This document shows positions 36,677 through 49,169 of a DNA stretch of 64,000 nt, one piece after another (within the stretch, counting starts at the first letter, position 1; each line of letters starts with the position of its first letter). The DNA is from Ianthella basta (Eukaryota; Porifera; Demospongiae; Verongiida; Ianthellidae), in NCBI GenBank assembly GCA_964019415.1, contig OZ025890.1, positions 2,295,413 through 2,359,412 of the forward strand, read 5' to 3'. A model generated the notes under the pieces. That model was not told the origin of the DNA. It saw only the letters and a list, made by a program, of their open reading frames with translations, and made no database searches. Made by a program: the position numbers and the translations under genes.

Positions 36677-39600
36677 TTAATGGAACTCGATAAGTACTTC
36701 GCATGTTTCTCTATCATCCTCCATGTTTGCAGGTAGCAGTGGAGAAGACTGATTTGGTAAAGGGACTGAGCTCTTCCCTGTAACATCACCACCTTTCTCT
36801 TCAAACTCGTTGTGCTTCTTAGTGATGATCATGGATGCTTTCTGTACTGCATTTCCTCCATCTTTGCAGTACCTGTGACTCAGCTGACGTATCAATTCAC
36901 TTCGTGGTGGAGGTGACCTTATCTGCTGGCATGTTCTCTTGGCAAAGCTATCCCTCAGCTCACTGTCAGCCTGTGCAGAACAGAAAAGCATTTGTGGGTG
37001 CATGAAGAAAATTGGAAGCTAAGTATGCTCAGGTGAGCATCATGTCTTGATTGTTAGGACAGCACATGCATGGTGCTGTTCAAGGGCAAAGTGAGATAAT
37101 AAGTCATGCACTGACTGAGCTATTATCTCACTTTCAAATTGGCCTAGAACAGTACAATACATGATTGTGCAGTCCAAGCCCATCAAAACATGGTGCTCAC
37201 CTGAGCGTACTTACGCTCCCATTTTTACTTGATGCACCCACATACAATTAAGTATCAGACAGTATTGTGAAGGCATAATGCATGTAAGTTAAAATCATCT
37301 AACAAAACTCTTGTAACTTCAACGTACCACTATACAAGAGCATGCAACATAGTTTTGCGTAGCCAGGCTGCCATTCTGTATATAGACTACCAAATGTAAT
37401 GATCTGGTCATGTCCACACAAGACTTAGTGCCACAAATGTGAATGGCATACCAAGGGCAATAGCTCTTCTTCTTTCACTGCCTCAGCATCCTGAGGATCA
37501 ATGGGGGAGAGGTATGTCGCTGGAGCAAGACCCTCTCTACCAGCCACCCTGCATGCAGGAGTAGTACAAAGAACAATGTATACAGGAAGTGTGCAGGTCA
37601 ATAAACATGTACACATGCATGTTGTTAATGTAAGGCATGCGGACCTTCCTTGCTCTATATTGCATGCAAGACATGTGTATATTCTAGCTGTGTGTGCATG
37701 CCATCCTCACCTAACAAGCCACCATCCTGAGTAGCTCATCTTCACCACCTTCACCTCAGCATGTAAAGGAAGGTCTACCTCATCCACTAGTGCAGCTGTG
37801 TACTTCTTCATTGCCCAAAACATTGCATAGTTGGATGCTATAGAGAAAGCCATACCGAATGCTACAAGATCTATGAAGCATTGATTGTGTTAACTTAGAA
37901 ATATATTGCTATAATTGCGCTATTTAAAGTTCACTAATAAACCATTCACTTGACTGGAAATGACAATCCATGCAGTGTGTATGGGCTACACTTAATGCAT
38001 TCATTCAATATCATAATTATAGTTCCACTGTACAAGTGGATGTCGGTATATAGCTATACCGTTTAGAACAGACACTCACCGTCTTCTTCACCAGCTGGAG
38101 TTTCTTCTTTATCAGAGGTTTGTGTCACAGATTCTTCGAACTCTCCCTCTAGGGGTTTGAGGAAGGAGGAAGGGACCCAGCCCAGCTTGCTGTCCTTGAT
38201 GGCCAACCACCAACCTATTACAGTGAAGCATTTAAAACAAAATTACATAATTATACGCGAGTATTTCCCATAGTATACGTCGCACGTGCACGTGGAGTAG
38301 AGAAGGCATGGCTAGCCACGAGGAATAGCGGCGATTTTGTACTGATCCTTATGGCCAAGCGAAGAAGCTATACCGCTGGATTTGGCTAAGCTCAAGGCAG
38401 TTGAACTGGCTGAGTCTTCGGGCAATAGAAGTGCTGGAAAGGATTTAGGAATCAGCGAACAACTGGTGCGTGACCGGGTCAAGAAAAAGACCGAGTTCAA
38501 GAAACTCGCTCGAACGACGAGATCACTACGACCAGGAAGTAAGTCACACTGGCCACAGCTTGAAAATAAACAGGAGTCCAAACAGCCTTAAAAACATGGT
38601 GCCCCCGTACTGAACTATTCACTTGGAAGCTTTCTTCATCATCACTAGCTACTACTGCAGCCATACTGTTTGATGTGAGTGTGCTATATTTAGAGCAATG
38701 TAGTAGTGCGACCTATACTCCAGCAATTATGGAAACTTGAATTTGTATGCCAATTTTTAGGCTGTGACTTATACACAAGCAAATACGGTATGTGACTCCA
38801 TCAAGAGTAGGCTAGTTATAATTAATGGCTGGCTGTTCAATACACAGTCTCACTCACCGTCTTCTTCCTTATCAAGGACCATCACCTCTGCTCCTTCCTC
38901 AAAGGTGAGCTGGTTGGGGTCAGCAGTCTCATAGCCTGCAATGCTTACATAGCTTAGCCTCCTGGCTGCACGTGTACTGCTTCTCCACACCTCGCACTCA
39001 GGGTCATCAATGAAGTCCTCTGTGTCTCCTGTGAGCTTCTGGAGGTAGCTTTTGGGCACCCAGCCTGTCAGTTTGGCACCCTTGGACACATACCACCAAT
39101 CTGTAGGATGGTACGTATGTGCATGGAATATGTATACATGACAAAAGACAGCTGTCGCGTCTACAAATATGACACGTCAACCATCTGTTGATGGTGAAAT
39201 AATATGGAACTTGGAATGCATACTTCATGTACACACTGTTGCACTCACCTGAGGAATCCTTGGAAAGGACTGACACTGTATCTCCAACTTTAACTGAAAG
39301 TTGCTCTTCAGAAGTGGCAGTGAAGTCTACCGTGACCTGATACTCTTCAAACATTGATCCTGCATGGTGCATGGCAATACTAATACAATATAATTATATA
39401 TGTAGTCACACTTTCACATGTACACAATATGTGCACTTGTGCACCACACCGGCCCTCAAATGTACACGTGCATGCACACAAATGTGCTTGTGTAGCAATT
39501 GCCCATTTAGGGGTGAACCAGCAGAATTATTGTTAAAATCTAGTAAAGAAATGTGCGCTTAACAGAGGTTATGCGCTTATAAGGGGGTGCGCTTAACAAC

Positions 39601-42600
39601 CAATCAGTACGGTATGCCACACGATCATCACTAAACACTGGGAAGCGTGCTAGCACCAAAGAGGAACAATTACACTAGTTCACACAGACAGATGATAACA
39701 GCTAGTGGACACACCAAATATGATCACATACACGCCAGAACACAGACACCCACCCACACCCACATTCTCAAATGCACACTCACATGAACACACATACACA
39801 TACGTACACACACATGTACTATCTTCCAGGCACCCACATACACACATACACACATACACACATACACTCAGTGTACTAATACAGACAGTAAACTAGTTTG
39901 TAACTCTGTTTTATAGTTATGGGCGGTGTATGTCTTTGTGGTAGCTAGGAGACACTCTACTGACACTTTGATGCAGTGCTGTAAACATATTCCTATAATA
40001 TAGCAGTAACATGACCTATTGAGTGGCTTGGTTCCCATGACACCAGCATGACAAACACATTCACACACTTACTTTCCCATGTAGACATATATACAGTACT
40101 AACAACTGAGTCTCACACCATGCAAGAGGCGCAGCTGTCTGGTAGTGCTAAGCAACTGGTCAGCAATCCATTCAAGAATATAGTGGCCTATAAACAGTTT
40201 TACTTCCTACACATACTTTATCAGGTGCCATTCATGCTACAAATATCTGTCTGTGAGAATCACATGCACAGTGTCATATACTTGAGACTGTGGTAGCTCT
40301 CCCTACCTATCCAGGTAGGGATATATGTTGGTACATGCATGTTCAGACTTCCCCGTATTCATTAAACAATGATATTATACGTAGTAACGAAATCCCAATT
40401 GCAACAATTATAGGCCTACATATAGCCTAATATTTTATATAGACTACATTATATATGCTGCAGTATTACATAATATTACCTACCAGCAGGAATTCCTTGT
40501 GGATGCATTGATGGTGACCGACTGATTGTGAGCCTGTGAGCATGCAGGAAGCACATGCACATTGCAAATAGTAGCATACATTACTATAGCTTGCTAGCGT
40601 GCAAACTTCATACAGTTTTTATAATAATAGGCTGATCTTTATACTTGTACATAATTGTATATGATGTGCATGCATGTATTATAATTATAACATGCATTCA
40701 TGACCACACACAACATGCAGGCCTTAATGTACTAGGAGGCCTAGGATATACATAAAACGATAAGGAGAGGTCGATCATGATGACTCCACTGCAGTATATA
40801 TGTAGTAGTTATACTTGACAATGTGTATACAAATGCACAATTTTGTTCAATAATATATTCTTACCCCAGCTTCTGTTCATCCCCAGGTTGGCTTTTGAAG
40901 AAGCACAGCACGTAATGAGACCGTGAGAGGTGGGGACCCAGCTTCAGCAGAATAGTCTGACAGTAGTAGTTGATGGTTCTGAGGCGAGATTCAAGGTACT
41001 TCGTGGAAAAGTTCCATCCAAAGAGTTGCAGCACTTTGTCAGCAGCTGGGAGCGAAGGGATGCAGCGATCTACATTGTGGTACTTTCCGGCCTCATGGGG
41101 AAACATGGTCAAAAGGGTTCTCTGAGAGAGAGAAGAAAAGAAAACATGAAAGATTATGTCTCATCATGCAAGCATTTCCATAACCATTATATGCATATAC
41201 GTACTTGATGAAATGAACAATTAAGAGTCATGCTGTTCTTGGTTATATTGGCTCTCATGACTTTGTCTATCATTTGGTTGACATAATCATAACTGCACTT
41301 TTGGGCGTGCATGCAGACTATTGATTATGTCTACACTACATGCACTAGTGTACATTTGCAGGCATGTTGCAGTTGTTTGAAGCATGCATCATTACTAATT
41401 GTAGTCTATAATGGCTCTACCTGCATGACATGCAACACAAGTGCAGGGCCAGCATGATTTGTCCAGAAGCAATTTTGAATTCTAATTCACTTACTGACTA
41501 GCAGTAGAGGTTATTGCATTGTTTTATGCATAATCACCACTAGGCCCATGTTTGATGGAGGTACAATTATATTATACTCACCTGAAATGCAAAGAAGTCA
41601 GCATACCTCCTGTGTATCTCAAACCTGGTCTGGTCACTCCAGCATATTTCAATCACGAAGTATGATTTGCGCTGAAAAGCTGTCCTCAGACACGTGTAGG
41701 GTCGTGAGAGAGAAAGGCCTGGATGCTGATTCTGCACATGTAAAATATAGTCATATAATGTCATTGATGCTATATATAGCTGCATACTTGCACTAGCTTG
41801 TTTCAGTATAAGATAAGATATGCCTTCAAAATACTTGCCACATACAATCGGTACAGATCATACAGTTGTCAATATAGGCTGCTGTTGCTGCTTGCATGTT
41901 TGAAGTCATGCAGGGTGCTGTGCATACATGGGCCTCAAGGCGAACGGCAGCAGTTACAAGGAAACATGTCGTTAGGTATGCAAACCTACAGTGACACATA
42001 CAGATACTAACTATCTGAGGGTACACCCCAAGGGCAGATCCAGGGGTGTTTCCAAGGTTTCCAGAAACTGGTCAGATCACCTCTGGCTATTTGCATGTAT
42101 CAGTCTTATATGTCTATGCTTCCTTATAGCTATACTTTTATGTGTTGGAAACCAGTCGTAAAAGTTTCTCGATCCACCCCAGCACCCCCCTTCAAATTCA
42201 TATGTACATACATGCATGCAGTCTGCAATCTTTCAAGCAAAACTATTTCAAGCCATAATTATATTTTTTACAATATAGTTAGGGTATACTGGTGTCTGTT
42301 GGAGCAATTCGCTGCTGCAGCTGCAACTGCACGTATTTATAAGCCTATACCATATAAGGCAACCTTGTATCCCCATTCTGTACCTCAGTCATTATGGAAA
42401 TCAAATGAGGGCCTTTCACTGTCAAGCTGAAAAAGCGTAGACACAAGCTACTCAACACTATGATATATCTGTGGAGTTCATTTGACATTTCTCATTCCCT
42501 TGTACATGGAAATAGCAAGTTAATCATACATGCACATTTTGGATCAATGTACAAGGGAATTAAGAATGTCAAATTAATGAACTCCACAAAATGAGGTACA

Positions 42601-44158
42601 TCATAGTGTTCAGTCCACCCACCCACATGCACACCACACACACATGTACCATGCTAGTCTGCACACCCTACCATACTCCTACACACACTCTGCTTGCGTT
42701 ATTCTACATCCCACACGCCTTGATCTACCCTTCCCCTACACTTCCCTATTCCACCCTTCCTCACACTCCCACACCACCACACTCCATAGCCTCACATTCC
42801 ATCTCCACACACTACACGCCACCCTGTAGCTACATCTCTCTCCGTCACAATTCCTCACCATCCACTGCCTCAGAGGCATAGGGGTATCTAGGGGTAAATT
42901 AAATTTAGATTCAGTTGTACTAGAGCTATTGAATAGTATGCATTGTGAAGTACAGAATATTAATGTGTGAAACTGTATAAATTTGCAATGCGTGTACTTC
43001 CTGGGTCATCTACATGTACGTGACCCATGGCCACATACCTAGGCCTCTTACTGCTGCAATTCAGTTATCTGCGACCACAGTGTAGTCACATGCATAGTCT
43101 TAATGTCAGCTCCAAAGGGTATCAAATAGTGTCCATTCATTATCCAAAAGAATGCTGCAGCACTCTAATGAAGGGGTGCTGAAAGTGCTCATTTTCGCAG
43201 TATGGTATGTCTAGCTCCCTCCAACAATGCAATATGTACTACATGACGTCTCCCTCTGTCCCTGAAAGGAGATTCCCATGTGGGTTGGTCGGCTCAATAT
43301 AATATGTGTACTGTGACAGTGTGCATTCAGCAATGGACATGTGTTGCAACACAATCACATTACACAGTTAAGTGCATTGTTGATTTACTATATAGTGTGG
43401 GATAGCCCACCCATTAATGGCCGGTTACTACATAATATAGAGATGAAGTAATCTTATGTCATTATCAACAATAGACTACACTGCATGCAGTGACTCAACT
43501 CTTTCCCACACCAAAACAGTTGCAGCAATTATAACCACAGTGACTCAGTATACACTTGGGCAGGGTGGGTGTGGTCGGGTAGGTGGGCGGGTGGGACTAG
43601 CTGAGTCTGTGTGGTTACATGCACACTTTCACTTGCAAACAGTGAATAGTTACCATGTGTATATATGTGTACAAACTTTTGCAGGACAACTTAGCAGACA
43701 TTTGCAGTAAAACACAAAATCCCCCTTCTGCTGTTAGATGTTAGGATACAAGGGCTTCGAATCACAGAAAGTTACGAAAACATACAAGGCAAGATGTAGT
43801 CGCAAACTATAAGTCCTACAAAATTTGTACCCATTGGATAAATATTCCATGGAATGCAAGTAGAGCTATGTGAATCCACGCACTACCAAGTGCTGCCATA
43901 CAAAGGACACCGGGCCGAGTTTTCCAGTATATTCCACCTGATCCCTGGAAAGTGGTCTGGCTACGTGCAACTAGCAACTGTGTGCGCTTGGCCATCGCAG
44001 ATGTTACCTCAGGAGGAATCTATATATATAATTATACTGTAACTCACTGACGTCGACGACCTTCTCCGTCCGGACACTGGAGTTAGTTCTTTCCTGCACC
44101 CAATAACGTGCACGTTTGTGATCCAAATGTCACGTACTGCTGTCGCCTTCTGGGCCAT
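36677..44158 (-). CDS. PX-SH3-SH3-SH3 adaptor, copy B
   Basis: Ten exons (minus): 44158-44048, 41671-41582, 41121-40865, 40521-40484, 39359-39249, 39100-38858, 38214-38080, 37837-37711, 37548-37452 and 36970-36677, sum 1503 bases, 500 residues. All frames are open and all splice sites kept, so it appears functional. It differs from copy A by a two-codon deletion after SH3-3 (AVKEEELLPL against AVKEDDRELLPL), scattered substitutions (VKMSYSGWWLVR in SH3-3), and a different C-terminal end (NMEDDRETCEVLIEFH) caused by small indels in the last exon. Its introns have gained a pogo-like insert and a hAT-like insert. The promoter side abuts the MITE that received the retroelement. Confidence 0.87.
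37014..37219. mobile_element. long-TIR MITE, copy B
   Basis: Counterpart of 24711-25006 without the nested insert. Confidence 0.75.
38255..38788 (+). mobile_element. pogo-like element remnant with Brinker-type DNA-binding ORF
   Basis: About 530 bases lie between TA dinucleotides in a PX-SH3 B intron and are absent from unit A. The plus strand encodes LKAVELAESSGNRSAGKDLG, then ISEQLVRD and HWPQLE, the psq/Brinker-like helix-turn-helix seen at the start of pogo transposases. A frameshift separates SYTAGF from LKAVE, and the DDE catalytic part is missing. The right end ends in GCAAATACGGTA. It is non-autonomous. Confidence 0.75.
39533..39614. mobile_element. MITE right end only (family of 27986)
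   Basis: Only the last 80 bases of the element at 27986-28346 remain in unit B, ending in CAGTACGGTA. About 500 bases to the left have been deleted relative to unit A. Confidence 0.85.
42027..42184. mobile_element. short hAT-like MITE, unit B only
   Basis: About 158 bases interrupt a site that is continuous in unit A (near 30675). The ends read GGGCAGATCCAGGGG and CTCGATCCACCCC, an inverted pair typical of hAT-type MITEs. No ORF is seen. Confidence 0.6.
42454..42610. repeat. small foldback element, copy B
   Basis: Counterpart of 30944-31100. Confidence 0.8.
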
Positions 44159-44472
44159 GGCCTTGACCACTTTCTTGTTGCAGCCGACTGCGTTTCAGGA
44201 ATAGGGCTTGCAGGTGCAGCAGAATGATTTTAAGGCGTGCACGATAGATCGGTAGCCTGTGACTGTCAGTCAAGCGTGACGTGTATTGGCATATAATTAT
44301 ACCGTACTGATTGGTTGTTAAGCGCATGCGCTTATAGCTCTGGCAGGAAGAAATATGCGCCTAATAAAGGATATGCGCTTAAACAAACGAATGGTTCAAG
44401 AAATTCTAATGATATGCAAACGTCATATTAAGATGGCCGCCGCGTAGCGCAGTAAGTGAGTTCTCATTCAAG

Positions 44473-47400
44473 AAGGGAGACACCAATTAATATTATTACA
44501 TAAGGCACACATGCGCACTGCCTTGGAAGGGAAATGTACAATGAGAAAAAAAAAAAAAGGAAAAAGGAAACAAAAGGTCATATAATACTAAATTTACAAC
44601 AAGTTGCATTGCCTAAATACATAATTATGTTACTGCAGTCACACACACATTGGCTATATCACAGTTGGCCTTCCGTGATGGCACGGTCAAAATCAATGCC
44701 ACAGTCATCTGGCCGTCTGGATGATCTCGATCCTCTGATTGCCCTGACTGCAGAACGTAAGAGGGCAAATGAGATGCGGCACCTAATCAGGTACATGATC
44801 TGTGAAAAAGGGATCTGTTTCTTGTCAGAGAGAGTATCGGCAATTCTTTTGAAAAAGATGGTACACTCCCTTGCCATACCTCCGGTGGAAGCAAAGACCA
44901 AAGGTGTGAAGACTCCGTGTTCGACTTCTCTCACCCTTTCAGCATATTGTCTCTTCTTCTCTTGCTCATGCATGCGGTACAGAGCAGTAAGATCCTTCTG
45001 GCGATAAGAGGGGGCAATTGGGTAGAAAACCCTAATGTCAAAAAAGGCCTCCTGTCCCTTACACCAGAAGTCACTTGCTCTCACATCAAGTCTTGCTTCA
45101 TCCTCTCTATTTGCTGACCTGAACTGGAATCTCTCATCATGTAGTGGCTGTAGTCTTGGCTCGGTTGAGACATTTGATGCTTGCTCTTTCAATAACTCAG
45201 CTGTCAGGTCACGGATCTCGTTGTGCCTTAAGGTGGGTATACCACCTTTATGACATGTCATAGCATGCTCCACCGAGAAAGCTGTGCCACAGGCACACCT
45301 CGAGCTGACATCGACGATAGGCCATCCATATCTCAGGCATAGTGAATCTCTGAAGGATCCCTTAGAGAGGCAGAAGCCATGCTCCTCCAGAGGTAGCGCC
45401 GTGAGCCATGCTGAAGCTCCAGGTTCTGATGCACAGTCGATCAGCCTCTGGCTTGAGGGTTCAAGCTCGTTGCGAATCTCCTCATGGTTTCGTTTCTGTT
45501 CTTCCACTTTTCTTTTCTTCACAACATTCACACTGGGGTTCGCCTGAGTGGGATCATTCTCAAAGGATGTTCTTTGTTGGATAATCGACTGCACCAAGGA
45601 TGCTGTTATCTTCTTTGAAGCCTCAAACTCTGATTGGGCTGCAGTAGTTGGATTTGATAAGCTCAATCCGCCAAGCTTTGCTGGGAGCGCTAGTAGACCT
45701 CTCTCAACCTGCGAGCATGACGGTCTACCGGAAATGGCAGGAATCAGCTTCCGGTGGATGGCATCTTCCAGTGGCTGCAGCAGATGGCTGCAATTGGGAG
45801 TGGTTCTGCATAAGTAGTTCCACTTGTGTTTGGTGCCATGTACAAAGGCTGCATAGGCAGCCTGAGGTTGACTTCCAGCCACGGCAGCTAGCTTCTCCAC
45901 TTCATCTGTCCACTCTTTCACCTTGAGTGAAAGGAAGTCTTCAACAAAGGTTGGTGACCCTATTGCAGCCCCCAGATGCTTCTTTCCTTCTGTGGTAATG
46001 ACGACATCTGTGTTGTCAAAGATTTGCCTAGCCACCTCTTCTTGCTCATCCCGCACTACCAGGCAAGTCTTGGCTGCATTCGGATAGTATCCGAAGAGTG
46101 GACCAATGGTAGACAGGCCATCCCACCATTGTTTGAGGTTCTGGAGCGACCCCACACCTGTTGCATCATCTGCAAACCAAGCTTGAACGGTAGATTCAGA
46201 TTGCTCCATTAGCTTGATTATGAGAGGGACCATAGCAAGTGAGAACATGGCCATGCCTAAAGGGTCCCCTTGAGTGGTTCCCTCTCTTGAGAGAATCTCT
46301 CCTCCTCCGGACACAAACAAGCGTGATGGGTTTTGATAGCAGTTAGTTAGTGCCACTTCCAGAGCAGGGCAGACATGCTTCATATTCAGGAGAGCGACCT
46401 TCCTATTCAGGGAGTTAAAGGCATTTGAGGCATCTACTAAGAGAACACCTTCCATGTCAGGTCTCTCCCAAGTCTCTCTCACTGCATGAACTGCTGCTTC
46501 ACCCCCACTAGGAATGCCAGAGCATGTCTGCAGAGGACCAGCTGCAAGCATGACATCCTTCTTCAGTACTTTCATAACAGCTTTGCCGATGATGCGTCTC
46601 ACAACTTCCCCAACCCCAATTGGGCGAACCCCTGGGTTTTTGTTGAGTGGAACTAGTCGACAGGCTAGTAGGGCACTCAAAGCCTCGGGAGCAACACGAG
46701 CAGTACACATCCTCCTGGCAACTCCTGCAATGGCATCACACAGATTAGAGGAAGCCTCTTTGAACGACGAGCACATCTTGCGCCAAGCAGCTGCGTCAAT
46801 GCCCGACGGTCCAGCTGTTCCAGTTGAATGCAAAGCAATGTCCTTAATCATGAGACCATTGATGGATGTAAACATGACTGGGTCAACTGGAAGTGCATTT
46901 TCTAAAGTATTCTCCAATAAGGCAGCTCTATCAACTGACTTGGCTTCAGGATGGAGGGACAAAAGAGCCTCTTCAACGGTGACAGAACTTCCATTGCTGA
47001 TAGTTATGACATCATCGATTTTCAAAGGGGAGCCAGTGGATTTCCGCGACAGGTAATTGAGAGCTCCATGTACATTCCCAGCAAACATCATCTTACTGAA
47101 CGTGCGGGAGACAGATTCATCTTCTGGTGAGGGAGTTCTCCTTGGGAGGTGGGCTTGAATGCATCTTCCTTCTGCAAGTAGGGCTTCAATGTCTCCCTCT
47201 TTCCAGCTTTCAAACCGTCTTTTTAGATGGTTAACATGGTCTTTGGCCTTACTCTTTGCACCGGGCTTTTGCAAAAGCAGGGTTTGCATTAGGAAGCACG
47301 CTTTCAGAGCAATGCATTCCAAGCTGGTCTTCTGCGCAAAAGCTTGCATTAGGTCAGCTACTTCTTGTACAAAGGCCTTAGACACTTTTCCAAAGGGTAA

Positions 47401-47889
47401 TAGAAAGACATTCCTTCGCCAATGGACAACCTCCTCATAAGCTTTGTTAACTCTGTCGCAGAATATGTCACCAGGCAGATCGTTTCCCCAAACAAAGTTA
47501 GGTTCTTCAGGTTCTGGCAGCCTTTCAAGACAATCCAGTCGTTCGTTTGGTTCAACTTCTCTGCCGCATCTACCACCGAGTGGAAGGCCAGCCTCTTCAT
47601 TCTCTGGGCCGCCTAAACTCTCCTGCATCTCCAGCGACGTTGGATGATTTGATCGATCTCTGTTCTGACAGTTATTCAGTTTCATCGGCAAACAACTCGT
47701 ACACCTTTTGGTCGATTTGGCGCATTTGCATCCTGCACAGGTACCATTTCTGTTACATTTACAGCAGGACATGATCGACTTGAAACAGATAACAGATAAG
47801 AGATTTGTACAGTCTCCTGAATCAAATACGATCAGCTGCTCTAGACCACGCTGTGTCCGCCATTTTTCTGTTTACGGTTTCTGTTTACG
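44473..47889 (-). mobile_element. full-length non-LTR retroelement (CXC-RT-restriction-like endonuclease)
   Basis: The insert is 3417 bases, flanked by a 13-base target-site duplication GTTCTCATTCAAG (44460-44472 and 47890-47902). The paralogous site in unit A is empty. There are no LTRs and no poly(A) at the 3' end (44473), as in R2-type elements. The 5' end has two tandem copies of TTTCTGTTTACGG (plus strand, near 47865-47889). The 3'UTR is 186 bases and contains a purine-rich A run (44545-44570, plus strand). Confidence 0.88.
44659..47772 (-). CDS. retroelement polyprotein: CXC zinc domain, reverse transcriptase, endonuclease
   Basis: A single uninterrupted 1037-residue ORF. The N-terminus is Cys-rich (MSCCKCNRNGTCAGCKC, then CTSC), like tesmin/TSO1 CXC zinc domains and probably nucleic-acid binding. 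The central reverse transcriptase shows motif A LLVDASNAFNSLN, motif B GTTQGDPLGMAMF and catalytic FADD in AWFADDATG, followed by LGAAIGS. The C-terminus has a Cys/His cluster (CACGTAFSVEHAMTCHKGG), then RHNEIRD and LDVRASDFW...FFDIRVFYP, which resemble the zinc knuckle and PD-(D/E)XK endonuclease of R2, R4 and NeSL elements. All RT catalytic residues are present, so the enzyme could be active. Assignment to the endonuclease class is inference. Confidence 0.88.
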   Translation of the reverse strand: MSCCKCNRNGTCAGCKCAKSTKRCTSCLPMKLNNCQNRDRSNHPTSLEMQESLGGPENEEAGLPLGGRCGREVEPNERLDCLERLPEPEEPNFVWGNDLPGDIFCDRVNKAYEEVVHWRRNVFLLPFGKVSKAFVQEVADLMQAFAQKTSLECIALKACFLMQTLLLQKPGAKSKAKDHVNHLKRRFESWKEGDIEALLAEGRCIQAHLPRRTPSPEDESVSRTFSKMMFAGNVHGALNYLSRKSTGSPLKIDDVITISNGSSVTVEEALLSLHPEAKSVDRAALLENTLENALPVDPVMFTSINGLMIKDIALHSTGTAGPSGIDAAAWRKMCSSFKEASSNLCDAIAGVARRMCTARVAPEALSALLACRLVPLNKNPGVRPIGVGEVVRRIIGKAVMKVLKKDVMLAAGPLQTCSGIPSGGEAAVHAVRETWERPDMEGVLLVDASNAFNSLNRKVALLNMKHVCPALEVALTNCYQNPSRLFVSGGGEILSREGTTQGDPLGMAMFSLAMVPLIIKLMEQSESTVQAWFADDATGVGSLQNLKQWWDGLSTIGPLFGYYPNAAKTCLVVRDEQEEVARQIFDNTDVVITTEGKKHLGAAIGSPTFVEDFLSLKVKEWTDEVEKLAAVAGSQPQAAYAAFVHGTKHKWNYLCRTTPNCSHLLQPLEDAIHRKLIPAISGRPSCSQVERGLLALPAKLGGLSLSNPTTAAQSEFEASKKITASLVQSIIQQRTSFENDPTQANPSVNVVKKRKVEEQKRNHEEIRNELEPSSQRLIDCASEPGASAWLTALPLEEHGFCLSKGSFRDSLCLRYGWPIVDVSSRCACGTAFSVEHAMTCHKGGIPTLRHNEIRDLTAELLKEQASNVSTEPRLQPLHDERFQFRSANREDEARLDVRASDFWCKGQEAFFDIRVFYPIAPSYRQKDLTALYRMHEQEKKRQYAERVREVEHGVFTPLVFASTGGMARECTIFFKRIADTLSDKKQIPFSQIMYLIRCRISFALLRSAVRAIRGSRSSRRPDDCGIDFDRAITEGQL

Positions 47890-48114
47890 GTTCTCATTCA
47901 AGCGTTATTTTTACTAGCTTATAGTCATTATTACACTTTAGGCAAGTGGCTAGGTTACCAGGGAGTCCTTTTGTGCGCTTAATAGAAGGGGTGAATCCCT
48001 GAAATCACTATGCGCCTAACAGTTAGGGTGAAAAAAAACTGGTAAAGAAATGTGCGCTTAGCAGAGGTTATGCGCTTGTAATGGGGATGCGCTTAACAAC
48101 CGATCAGTACGGTA

Positions 48115-49169
48115 TTTTCGGAAGCATGCATGCGTGCGCGTATATATGGTGGAGCTCGATCGGATGACTGCTTTAATTGAAGGGTTAAAGTGATCTCTCC
48201 ATACAATATATAACATATCCACATACAGCAGCAGATGAAACTGGAGCTAATTTTGTTTTCAACATGTATAGACACCGCGAGCTGTACTAAATGCTTCGCA
48301 GAGGTGAGATGGGTAGAAGGCCAGGCATGCAGGGGATCTTGTACTCTTCAATCTGTCACCCAATGAACAATATGAAATTTCACGGCTCATTGAAAGGAAT
48401 TAGAAATCCCATGCATGAATTTGTGATTGCTGTGGCACAACATCCGTTATCTGGCTTCTCATATCCCATAGTAGTGAGATGGTGATGGCAATATGAGCTA
48501 TAAGCTATAGCTAGTGCTGAAGACAGCACACATGTACATTAATACCCTAGACTATGTATACATATACGATAGTAAAAAATATATTTTGCTGGTTTTAACA
48601 TAAAAAGCTAACAGAATTATATTAAGCGGTGTGCATATACACCACATAGCTGATCCTTCTGCATGCGTTGTACATTTTACAGAGTGCATCAGATTGTTCC
48701 ATACCTGATGACTAGCTATGTATAGGTATGTAGTTTCAGCAGCTCCTTGACTGCATGCATGCCAGCTACATCAGTGTTACCGGAAAGGCCTGACTGTGAA
48801 GTGCTTGAAAGGATGAATCAAGCACAATGTATACACAGCAGAGTATAGCAATGTAGCCAATCTAACTATTGGCTGCAGTGTATTGGTATCTCAATACCAC
48901 ATGGCCAAGGTACGTACCAGTGCATGGATAGCATCCTACAAGTGACTAGACTATACACTGTAAATTCATGACAGACTTCAAAGCTGTGTACCCCTTTAAT
49001 GACTGTGATACCCTATATCTATATATTAGGTGCACAAGTCCAGGACATCTGTGGTATATTACATAAATTATAGCTAAGTGGCCAAAAATTGTACCTTCAA
49101 AACTGCAGTCTCGGAATTATTTTATAGCTAGCTAGATCAAGTTATACTCAATTTGAGTACTAGCTACAC
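48115..49169. other. end of unit B and unique AT-rich spacer
   Basis: The stretch to 48885 matches the end of unit A, minus about 145 bases. Beyond it is AT-rich sequence with no ORF or recognised repeat. Confidence 0.65.

Larger units (their letters stand above)
44300..48114. mobile_element. MITE (family of 27986) split by a retroelement
   Basis: The left part is 44300-44472 and the right part 47890-48114. Together they match 32771-33142. Confidence 0.88.
34071..48885. repeat. tandem segmental duplication, unit B
   Basis: A direct repeat of unit A, shortened by deletions (most of the ABC gene, most of GUSB, parts of spacers and MITEs) and lengthened by new insertions, mainly the retroelement. 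Homology to unit A stops at about 48885. Confidence 0.9.

Noticed and set aside
44659-47772. The 1037-residue RT as a domesticated host gene
   Set aside because: Fresh target-site duplications and an empty paralogous site show a mobile insertion, not a host gene.
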